6,298 nucleotides of DNA from Candidatus Bipolaricaulota bacterium (GTDB lineage: Bacteria; Bipolaricaulota; Bipolaricaulia; Bipolaricaulales; Bipolaricaulaceae). Of this stretch, positions 1 to 5,495 are shown in pieces. The position numbers were made by a program, and so were the translations under genes. The stretch lies in contig JAGGWU010000125.1 in NCBI GenBank assembly GCA_021163465.1, positions 1-6,298 on the forward strand, read 5' to 3'. Position 1 is the first letter of the stretch; the number at the start of each line of letters is the position of its first letter. The notes under the pieces are model-generated. The model saw only the letters and a list, made by a program, of their open reading frames with translations. It made no database searches and was not told the origin of the DNA.

Positions 1-633
1 CAGCTTTGAGAAGGTAGTCCACCAAGGCCTTTTCGGGAAGGGCTCCCCGAAGCTCACCCGCTCGTTCATCACCACCCTGGGTACGGCATACACCCCGTAG
101 CGGTTGGCGAGATGGGGAAACTCCGATGCCTCGGTCATGTCGGCCCTGATGAGGTCGCTTTCCACCGCCAGCCGGTGGCCGTTTGCACCGCCATGGGACA
201 ATAGGGGCAGGTTAAAGACCTGGATGTGTATGGATTTCTTGAGCCCCTTCAGCGCCTCCCGGGCCTCAGGGGAGAGCCCCGAGGCGCCGCTTGAGGCCAT
301 TTTGACTGCCTCAAGGAGCGAGGAGAACTCGTACCCCGCCGGCATCCCGAAAAGGCGGATTCCGTGGTCCCGATCTCCTTCGCCCAATACCGCGATGGCC
401 GGGATTTTGTCGATCCCGTATTTATCTGCCACGGCCTTGGAGCCCAAAAGGTCGTGGACTCCCACCTCGATCCGGTCGGAGAGCTCGGCGGTCTCCTCGG
501 CCAGGCCCCGCGTCTCGGCGCAGTAGTGGCACTAGAACTCCCTGGGTGAAGCCGAGGAGCTTCACTTTCCCCTAAGTCCCGCGAACTCGCGCTTCACTTC
601 TTCCCGCACGTGTTCATCCAAAAGCGGCACCAT
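1..633 (-). pseudogene. Protein disulfide oxidoreductase (glutaredoxin-like, two thioredoxin folds), decayed, 3' end outside window
   Basis: Reading leftwards from an ATG at 633-631 (AGGAG at 640-636), three frames must be joined to recover a protein of about 210 residues that looks like the PDO family, which has two thioredoxin folds each with a CxxC site. Recognisable pieces are MVPLLDEHVREEVKREF, then VKLLGFTQ, then CHYCAETRGLAEETAELSD, KYGIDKIPAIAVLGEG, CPYCPMAVQTA, NRYGVYAVPRVVMNE and ALPEKALVDYLLKA. Both CxxC sites (CHYC at 531-520, CPYC at 209-198) and both cis-Pro regions (KIPA, AVPR) are still visible. Disruptions: a one-base loss near 565-573 leading to TGA at 562-564, an extra G near 541, an in-frame TAG at 532-534 just before CHYC, a small deletion near 211-216, a one-base loss near 177, and another near 43-46. 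An intact version would be a cytosolic thiol-disulfide exchanger. The family call is from remembered motifs; the disruptions are read directly. Sequencing error is possible but unlikely for so many, as the neighbouring regulator and transporter genes are intact. Confidence 0.8.
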
Positions 634-972
634 TGCTCCTATTCACGAACGTACGCGGAGTGGGCAGCTTTCGCATCCCACCGCCCAGAACTTGCTTCTT
701 AAGCTTAGCAACGAGCTTTTTCCTGAGATGCGGTAGCAAGCCAGGCGGTTTCCGATGCCCGATGTGAAGAAGGTTCGATCCCCAGAGGGAGCGCGCGCCA
801 ATTGGGGACCTGGAGAGGACAAACGGTGGCCGAACTCGAGTTCCTGGTATCGCCCGAGGTCGAGAGAGCCCTTGGTCCGCGACCCGATCACGATTGAGGC
901 CGCAAAGCTTCACAGAAGGCCTCGCCCGTTCCCGCTCGAACTCCTCGCAGCGTTTCCCGGTTCTGAGCGGTT
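634..972. other. Gene-poor stretch, nothing recognised
   Basis: This lies between the stop codon of the DUF438 protein gene and the start of the decayed oxidoreductase. All three minus-strand frames were read. Two stay open for long distances, but their translations are rich in Arg, Ser and Pro and show no family motif. The plus-strand frame that opens at 755 runs on as an antisense shadow of the next gene. No hairpin followed by a T-run was found that would make a convincing terminator after the TAA at 975-973. The stretch could be further decayed coding sequence, given the pseudogene beside it, but no evidence fixes its origin. Confidence 0.5.
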
Positions 973-2145
973 TTATCCTTCGTCCAGGAGGCGCTTCTCG
1001 CCCTCGAGCTTCTTGATGTCGGTGATGTCTTGTGTAACCTCTATCACGCCCAGGTATTCGCCGTCCGGGTTCCACATAGGGAAGTAGCGGATATAAACGT
1101 GCCTTCCCGCAAAATTTATCCAAAACTCGGCCACGTCGCGCCGCTTGTTCTTGAAGTCATCCAAGATCCTCTCCACGAGGTGAACGCTCTTTTGGGGATG
1201 GCAGTTCTGGACCTTCCGGCCCAATACGGCCTTGGTGCGCACGAAGATCCTGCCTTTAGATTCGTTGAAGTAGCGGACGGTGTCGTTTTTGTCCACGAAG
1301 GTGATGTCCACGGGGAGGGCGTTTAAGATCGCGTTGAGTTCCTCCACGGTGAATTTACCGGTGGGGAGTTCGATCTCGCCGCTGCCGTCCGCGGCCCGCT
1401 CCCCGGTTCCCTCCGTGGGCATCGGCGGCGGGGTGATGCAGCAGTAGCCGATGTCGTCGAATTCGGCACGGATCGTGGGCCACTCATCCTCCCCGATCAC
1501 ATCCATGGCGGTGGGGAAGAGGACGTGGTTCTCCTTGTAGAAATGGGACATCATCGCCTCGAGGAGCCCTTGGGAAAGCTCCACCAACCGAGCGTTATCA
1601 CTCCGCTCCAGGGCGTCCCCGATGGCCTTCTTGATCCCCCGGATCTGATCATGCTCCATCCACATGACGGCAGGGGGCTCGGTGATCCCGTGCTTCTCCA
1701 AATACGGGAAGAGCACGTTTTCCTCCCGAGTGTAGTGGGACTCGGTGCCAAGGAGCTTCTCGAATATCTCCTGGAATTCTTTCTCCTTCTCCGGGGAGCC
1801 GTCCAGGGCCTTGGCCGCATCGAGAAGGTTTTTCCCCGCCTCGACCATGTGTTTGTGCTCCGCCATGAGGACGTGGACGGGGTGCCATGGGGGCGCGAGG
1901 GGCTCCACCTCCTCCAAGGACTCCCGGAAGAGGGCGAGGTGGACCTCGCAGAGCCTGCGGATCTCCTCCCGGGGTATCCCCGCCCGTACGAGTTCCTGTT
2001 CGATCTGGGCGATCTCCAGAGGCGAGACATCGCCCAACTTTTCCTTAAACTCCGGGACCAACGCTTCAGGAGCTTCCCCTGTATGCAGCCGCCACAAGAG
2101 CTCCTTCAGGATTTCCTGGCGATCCTTTCCGATGAGTTCGCTCAC
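973..2145 (-). CDS. DUF438 / hemerythrin-like / PAS domain protein
   Basis: A 390-residue cytosolic protein, probably a redox or gas sensor. Residues 10-75 match the DUF438 region (SPLEIAQIEQELV, then IRRLCEVHLALF). Residues 85-235 form a hemerythrin-like four-helix domain with candidate di-iron ligands in HPVHVLMAEHKHM (88-100), SHYTREENVLFPYL (136-149), MEHDQ (163-167) and SHFYKENHVLFP (200-211). Residues 265-380 are a PAS domain (ALPVDITFVDKND, GRKVQNCHPQKSVH, VIEVTQDITD). There is no kinase, cyclase or DNA-binding output domain, so its partner is unknown. The GTG start at 2145 is chosen because AGGAG lies seven bases upstream and the GTG overlaps the TGA of the rrf2-type gene as GTGA. A longer in-frame ORF reaching upstream would run deep into the regulator gene and lacks that support. 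Translational coupling to the regulator is inferred from the overlap. The Gln in CHPQKS departs from the CHPPKS I would expect in this subfamily (from memory). Confidence 0.9.
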   Translation of the reverse strand: MSELIGKDRQEILKELLWRLHTGEAPEALVPEFKEKLGDVSPLEIAQIEQELVRAGIPREEIRRLCEVHLALFRESLEEVEPLAPPWHPVHVLMAEHKHMVEAGKNLLDAAKALDGSPEKEKEFQEIFEKLLGTESHYTREENVLFPYLEKHGITEPPAVMWMEHDQIRGIKKAIGDALERSDNARLVELSQGLLEAMMSHFYKENHVLFPTAMDVIGEDEWPTIRAEFDDIGYCCITPPPMPTEGTGERAADGSGEIELPTGKFTVEELNAILNALPVDITFVDKNDTVRYFNESKGRIFVRTKAVLGRKVQNCHPQKSVHLVERILDDFKNKRRDVAEFWINFAGRHVYIRYFPMWNPDGEYLGVIEVTQDITDIKKLEGEKRLLDEG

Positions 2146-2555
2146 TCCGTTCTCCTTTCCGCGAGCTCCCCGATGGTGAGGGATTCCATGAACTTCCGGA
2201 TTCGATCCCGAACAGGGTCCCATAGGTTCACGTAAGGGCACCTCTCTTCGTGTCCTTTACAGGGGTCGAAGCTGAGAGGGCAATCGTCAAAGAACCTATC
2301 CCCCTCGATGGCTCGGATGACGTCGGCCAAGCTCACTTCCGATGGATGTCGGGCGAAACGAACACCTCCTCCCCGTCCGCGCACCGATATTATGATCCCT
2401 GCCCGCACAAGCTGGGGAAAGATCTTGGCAAGGAAGGGATAGGGGATGCCGAGATCGAGGGCGAGATCCTTTATTTTCACGAGCCGTTTCCACCCGCCGC
2501 GGCGGGCGAGCTCTACCAAGCTAGCAACCGCATATTTTACCGATTGAGGGAACAT
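2142..2555 (-). CDS. Rrf2-family transcriptional regulator, probable Fe-S sensor
   Basis: A 137-residue protein of normal Rrf2 length. It begins with MFPQSVKYAVASLVELA, the usual first helix. A winged helix-turn-helix follows, with LALDLGIPYPFLAKIFPQLV as the reading region (about 31-50) and a Gly-rich wing RGRGGGVRFAR (59-69). ADVIRAIEG (77-85) leads to three cysteines C92, C99 and C106 (C-x6-C-x6-C). This resembles the [2Fe-2S] ligand triad of IscR and NsrR, with slightly different spacing. By analogy it would be a homodimeric repressor whose DNA binding depends on cluster state (NO, O2 or iron-sulfur status); which signal cannot be told. The SD before the ATG at 2555 is weak, but the first-helix motif fixes this start. 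It is the first gene of a minus-strand unit and overlaps the hemerythrin/PAS gene by four bases, suggesting that the second gene is its target or signalling partner. Confidence 0.9.
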   Translation of the reverse strand: MFPQSVKYAVASLVELARRGGWKRLVKIKDLALDLGIPYPFLAKIFPQLVRAGIIISVRGRGGGVRFARHPSEVSLADVIRAIEGDRFFDDCPLSFDPCKGHEERCPYVNLWDPVRDRIRKFMESLTIGELAERRTE

Positions 2556-2562
2556 CTCTGAT

Positions 2563-2577
2563 AAAAAGATCCTTTTT
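2563..2577. promoter_or_regulatory. Short palindrome, candidate operator for the Rrf2 regulator
   Basis: AAAAAG (2563-2568), three bases, then CTTTTT (2572-2577) form an inverted repeat. It lies between the -10 box and the start codon, covering about the first 20 transcribed bases. A dimeric Rrf2 repressor bound here would block its own transcription. The position is seen; operator function is inference, and AT-rich repeats of this length can arise by chance. Confidence 0.35.
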
Positions 2578-2586
2578 GCGAAAATT

Positions 2587-2614
2587 ATTCTAGCACCTTC
2601 GCTTGCTCGATCAA
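2587..2614 (-). promoter_or_regulatory. Sigma70-like promoter for the Rrf2 / DUF438 operon
   Basis: On the minus strand TTGATC (2614-2609) and TAGAAT (2592-2587) are separated by 16 bases. Transcription would begin near 2580, about 25 bases before the ATG at 2555. The -35 box lies 14 bases from the left end of the insertion sequence, so the promoter is in host DNA and is intact. Confidence 0.55.
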
Positions 2615-2627
2615 GGGGAACAACCTG

Positions 2628-2641
2628 GGCTCTGTTAAAAA
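2628..2641 (+). repeat. Left terminal inverted repeat of the IS
   Basis: GGCTCTGTTAAAAA, which matches the reverse complement of the right end at 13 of 14 positions; the mismatch is the T at the fourth base. The transposase reading frame ends inside this repeat, using the TAA at 2637-2635. Confidence 0.8.
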
Positions 2642-3188
2642 CATCCGTCCACGATGAGGTTGTGGAGCCAAGCGAAGGTCCAAAGCCACCTCCTCAAGCT
2701 GTCCAAGCTTTGTGGGGAAAAGGCTGCCCACAACCAACCTCCATCGGTAATCACGAGCTTCGGCCACTGCCCGTATGTCTCCACCAGATGCTCCAAGAAG
2801 CATTGGTATTGCTTTCGTCCCTCACAAAGAAAGGCTCAAGGTAAACCACCTTCAGGGTGCGGGGGTCCAGGGCCACACAAATCCAAGCCTCCTTTCCCCC
2901 CACCTTCACCCAGGTCTCGTCCACCACAATCACCGGTGGGAGGAGACCTCGGTGGAGTTTGATCCCCTCCTTTCCCACCTTCCTGTTCCAATACCACACC
3001 GCCACATGGCTCACTCCCTTCCCCAAAAATCCTGAAACCTTGGCTTTCTTCCGGAAACTAAGACCCAACTGATAAAGTACCAACCCCAAAGCTATCTCCC
3101 AAAGGGGGATGTGGTACTTTCCCATAATCCCCTTGTCCTTGAGGAGGCGTCTCAATTTCCTGAAACTCAGTCGGGGTTCTCCTTCCAT
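2635..3188 (-). pseudogene. IS6-like DDE transposase, frameshifted and internally deleted
   Basis: From ATG at 3188 the protein shows an HTH-like region (LGLSFRKKAK to HVAVWYWNRKVG, about 41-71) and the first catalytic Asp in VVDETWVKVGGKEAW (D90). The family sequence continues to SNTNA, where a base is missing near 2800. Reading on in the next frame gives FLEHLVETYGQWPKLVITDGG with the second catalytic Asp (codon 2745-2743), about 59 residues after the first, as expected for a DDE core. After TDGGWLWAAF the protein jumps directly to SPQSLDSLRRWLWTFAWLHNL, which looks like the usual C-terminal tail of archaeal- and IS6-type transposases. About 35-45 residues, including the third catalytic Glu, are therefore missing near 2713-2727. 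Joined, it would be about 184 residues. The start codon is uncertain, because AAGGA lies only two bases upstream. The motifs are seen; the family assignment rests on them plus the terminal repeats. Confidence 0.8.
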
Positions 3189-3230
3189 GGTCCTTCGCCA
3201 CAGGAAGTTTGCCCAAAAGGAGAACCCGTT

Positions 3231-3244
3231 TTTTTAACAGGGCC
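3231..3244 (-). repeat. Right terminal inverted repeat of the IS
   Basis: TTTTTAACAGGGCC on the plus strand, the partner of the repeat at 2628-2641. It ends 56 bases before the chosen start of the permease gene. Its TTTAAC could serve as a weak -10 box for outward transcription, with TTGCCC at 3209-3214 as the -35 (18-base spacer), but this is only suggestive. Confidence 0.75.
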
Positions 3245-3300
3245 TGCGGCCGCTTTCTTGCGTGCTTTCTCCAGAAAGGGTAACCTTCAGCCGATTCGGC

Positions 3301-4320
3301 ATGGGAGGGATCGGCAAATATGTCGTTCAACGCTTGAGTTTCACAATCCCCATGGTCTTCATCCTGGTATCGGTGGTCTTCCTCCTCCTGCGGATCATGC
3401 CCGGGGATCCAGTGTTGGCCATGCTGGGGGGACGGAACGTCTCCCCGGAGCTCATAGCCCAGAAGCGCCACGAGATGGGGTTGGACCGGCCACTAGGGGT
3501 TCAGTACGTCGATTACATCTGGAACATCCTCCACGGGGACTTCGGCAAATCATCCCGCACCGGCCGACCGGTGCTCTATGAGCTCTTCAGCAGGCTGCCA
3601 GCCACAGTGGAGCTCGCCATCTGGGGGATGTTCTTCGCGGCCTTGTTTGGCCTTTCCACCGGGATCTGGGCAGCAGTACGGGCGGACAGACCTATTGACC
3701 ACACTATCAGGATCTTCCACATCGGCTCCTTCGCCCTCCCCATCTTCTGGGTGGGACTGATGCTGCAGATGATCTTCGCGGTGAAGTTGGGGTGGCTCCC
3801 GGTAGCGAAAAGGGTCTCGGGCATCTATGCCTTCACCTTCCACCGGATCACGGGGTTTTACGTGTTGGATGCTATCATCTTGCGGAACGGAAAACTCCTT
3901 GTGGACGTGTTGAAGCACCTGGTGCTACCGGCGGTCACTCTGGGGATCGCCCAAACAGGGCTTTTGGGGCGCATGACCAGGGCAGCGATGTTGGAAGTCC
4001 TGGATGCGGACTATATCACGACCGCCCGTTCCAAGGGGCTCCGGGAGCGGTTGGTGGTCATGCGTCACGCCCTGAAGAACGCCCTGATCCCCATCATCAC
4101 AGTGTTCGGTCTGCAATTCGCCATCCTCATGGGCGGAGCGGTGCTTACGGAGACGGTCTTCTCTTGGCCCGGGGTGGCTGGGTTCCTGGTACGGAGCCTG
4201 GATGCCCGTGATTGGTTCGCCATCCAGGGGACCATCGTCTTCATCGGTATCTTCATTGCCACCATCAACCTCATCGTGGACATCCTCTACTCCTTCATCG
4301 ATCCGAGGGTGAGGTACTGA
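3301..4320 (+). CDS. dppB: Peptide/nickel-type ABC transporter permease, DppB/OppB family
   Basis: A 339-residue inner-membrane permease, one half of the channel of a Dpp/Opp-type importer. The N-terminal membrane helix (about 8-30) leads to the family motif LRIMPGDP (30-37). Conserved pieces follow: YVDYIWNILHGDFGKS (69-84), VLYELFSRLPATVELA (91-106), several hydrophobic helices between 103 and 230, and the EAA-type loop YITTARSKGLRERLVVMRHA (238-257) that contacts the ATPase. FSWPGVAGFLVRSLDARDWF (287-306) and FIDPRVRY at the end are typical. ATG 3301 is chosen because KYVVQRL then sits at the usual place. An in-frame GTG at 3262 would add 13 atypical residues and lacks an SD. No good SD precedes 3301 either, so the exact start is uncertain. 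The stop overlaps the next permease start by one base. The substrate may be peptides or, in thermophiles, oligosaccharides; it cannot be decided here. No solute-binding protein gene lies upstream. Confidence 0.92.
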   Translation: MGGIGKYVVQRLSFTIPMVFILVSVVFLLLRIMPGDPVLAMLGGRNVSPELIAQKRHEMGLDRPLGVQYVDYIWNILHGDFGKSSRTGRPVLYELFSRLPATVELAIWGMFFAALFGLSTGIWAAVRADRPIDHTIRIFHIGSFALPIFWVGLMLQMIFAVKLGWLPVAKRVSGIYAFTFHRITGFYVLDAIILRNGKLLVDVLKHLVLPAVTLGIAQTGLLGRMTRAAMLEVLDADYITTARSKGLRERLVVMRHALKNALIPIITVFGLQFAILMGGAVLTETVFSWPGVAGFLVRSLDARDWFAIQGTIVFIGIFIATINLIVDILYSFIDPRVRY

Positions 4321-5204
4321 TGCGCGTGGCCGATATCCTGAGCTCCCCTGTGCGCCGGGCCCTGCGTCCTCTGCGGGGACAGACGCTCCTCAAGGTGGGG
4401 CTCGTGATCGTCAGCGTCTACATTGTGATGGCGGTGGTCTGCGGCATCTACGGCATCCTTCCTTATGATCCCATCAAGAGCTACAACTCCTTCCCTCGAC
4501 TGGCACCGCCTTCCCTAGCACACCCCATGGGGACGGATCATCTGCAGCGGGATGTCCTCTCCCGGGTGCTGGCCGGGGGTTGGGCACCCATCGTCGTGGC
4601 CTTTTCCTCGATCGCTATCTCTTTAACCGTGGGTTCGATCCTGGGGTGGATCTCGGGGTTCGCCGGGGGGCTTTTGGATCGTGTGCTTTCCCTTACTATG
4701 GACGCCATCTACTCCTTCCCCTCGATGATCCTGGCCATCGCCTTGGTGGCGGTTATGCAACCGGGATTAGTGCCCATGATCATGGCCATCGCTGTGGTTT
4801 ACATCCCCACCTACTTCCGCGTGACCCGAGCAGAAGTGTTACAGGTCAGGGAGCAGACCTTTGTGGAGGCGGCCCGGGCCCTAGGGGCTTCGGGGGTGCG
4901 GGTGCTCCTGCGGCACATCGCCCCCAACACGGTGAACGCCATCATGGCGGTATCCTCATTCAACATCGCCGACGCCATCCTCACCGAGGCGGCGATGTCT
5001 TTCTTGGGATACGGGCTCCCGCCTCCCACGCCGGATTGGGGGTTCGACATCCAGAACGGCCAGCGGTTCCTCCAAGCGGGATATTGGTGGCTCATCACCT
5101 TCCCAGGCCTGATGATCCTCTTCCTCTCCTTGGGTTTCGGACTCATCGGGGAGGGGATCTCGGACCTGGTGAATCCCAAGCGTCGGCGCAAGAAGGTGGT
5201 CTAG
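4320..5204 (+). CDS. dppC: Peptide/nickel-type ABC transporter permease, DppC/OppC family
   Basis: A 294-residue inner-membrane permease that pairs with the preceding DppB-like protein. The N-terminal helix is at about 24-46. The family motif MGTDHLQRDVLSRV (70-83) is followed by a run of helices (about 88-118, 128-165) and the EAA loop FVEAARALGASGVRVLLRHI (181-200), the ATPase docking site. MSFLGYGLPPPTPDWG (226-241) and the final helix with LIGEGISDLVNPK (275-287) are standard. A basic tail (RRRKK) ends the protein on the inside. ATG 4320-4322 overlaps the preceding TGA as TGATG, with GAGG at 4311-4314 as SD, implying translational coupling and 1:1 synthesis. The longer in-frame ORF from 4212 lies inside dppB and was not used. 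Length and motifs are normal, with no sign of damage. Confidence 0.94.
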   Translation: MRVADILSSPVRRALRPLRGQTLLKVGLVIVSVYIVMAVVCGIYGILPYDPIKSYNSFPRLAPPSLAHPMGTDHLQRDVLSRVLAGGWAPIVVAFSSIAISLTVGSILGWISGFAGGLLDRVLSLTMDAIYSFPSMILAIALVAVMQPGLVPMIMAIAVVYIPTYFRVTRAEVLQVREQTFVEAARALGASGVRVLLRHIAPNTVNAIMAVSSFNIADAILTEAAMSFLGYGLPPPTPDWGFDIQNGQRFLQAGYWWLITFPGLMILFLSLGFGLIGEGISDLVNPKRRRKKVV

Positions 5205-5214
5205 AAAAGTGGCT

Positions 5215-5243
5215 TTGGCCTCGAGGCGCTCAAAGCTTATAAT
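5215..5243 (+). promoter_or_regulatory. Strong sigma70-like promoter for secG
   Basis: TTGGCC (5215-5220), a 17-base spacer and a perfect TATAAT (5238-5243) sit in the 60-base gap after dppC. Transcription would begin near 5250, leaving a leader of about 15 bases before the secG start. It would also serve dppD, giving the ATPase gene transcripts independent of dppB. This is the best promoter match I noticed in the window. Confidence 0.65.
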
Positions 5244-5264
5244 GCCCAAACGGAGCGTGGAGGG

Positions 5265-5486
5265 ATGAGAAGCTTCTTGCTTGCCCTGTTTATCTTGGAT
5301 TCTATCGCCCTGATCGGGCTCGTGCTCTGGCACATGTCGGAGCACGCGGAGCTGGGCGGGGCCTTCGGCGCGGGGATGTCGGCCACCGTCTTCGGCCGCG
5401 ACGTCTCCAAGGATCCCCGGAAGATCGCCATCGGAGTCCTGGGGGCGTTGTTCCTCATCCTTGGCCTGGTGCTGTTGATCGTCTGA
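5265..5486 (+). CDS. secG: Preprotein translocase subunit SecG
   Basis: A 73-residue membrane protein with two hydrophobic helices (about 3-23 and 53-73). They are separated by the SecG signature region LGGAFGAGMSATVFGRD (30-46), whose GGAFG and TVFG elements are the recognised core. SecG binds SecYE and helps the SecA-driven export motor. The size fits the family. ATG 5265 is used because it places the first helix correctly; GGAGG at 5259-5263 is unusually close (one base), so initiation efficiency is uncertain. It has its own promoter and lies between permease and ATPase genes of a transporter, ten bases (including the SD) before dppD. The middle signature is clear, but the protein is short, so a distant hydrophobic look-alike cannot be fully excluded. 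Bacterial-type secG supports a bacterial host. Confidence 0.85.
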   Translation: MRSFLLALFILDSIALIGLVLWHMSEHAELGGAFGAGMSATVFGRDVSKDPRKIAIGVLGALFLILGLVLLIV

Positions 5487-5495
5487 GGAGGGCCG

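Larger units (their letters stand above)
2628..3244 (-). mobile_element. Defective IS6-like insertion sequence, internally deleted
   Basis: A 617-bp element bounded by imperfect 14-bp inverted repeats that start GGCTCTGTT and GGCCCTGTT. These resemble the IS6-family ends, of which IS26's GGCACTGTTGCAAA is the best known. Inside is one DDE transposase reading leftwards, frameshifted and lacking the region of its third catalytic residue. The length is below the usual 0.7-0.9 kb of the family, consistent with an internal loss of roughly 100-130 bases. The 8 bases outside each end (ACAACCTG and TGCGGCCG) do not match, so no target duplication survives. The element cannot make its own active transposase, but its ends might still be moved by a related intact copy. 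Confidence 0.8.

Noticed and set aside
532..534. In-frame TAG before CHYC as possible recoding
   Set aside because: Frameshifts on both sides and further damage downstream make simple decay the better explanation.
761..790. tRNA-like T-loop (GGTTCGATCC)
   Set aside because: The flanking bases do not pair into a T-stem, and no acceptor or anticodon arm can be drawn.
832..843. Perfect 12-bp palindrome GAACTCGAGTTC
   Set aside because: One or two such palindromes are expected by chance in a window of this size, and it is not near a promoter.
1525..2235. A 236-codon open frame on the plus strand
   Set aside because: It mirrors the hemerythrin/PAS and Rrf2 genes, has no SD-led start or motif, and is a codon-bias shadow.
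2795..2805. Programmed frameshift in the transposase
   Set aside because: No slippery run is present, and the protein also lacks a catalytic segment, so an accidental lesion is more likely.
2620..3252. 8-bp target duplication flanking the IS
   Set aside because: The flanks ACAACCTG and TGCGGCCG differ completely.
3258..3286. Possible dppB promoter TTGCGT-17-TAACCT
   Set aside because: Both boxes match the consensus at only about three of six positions.
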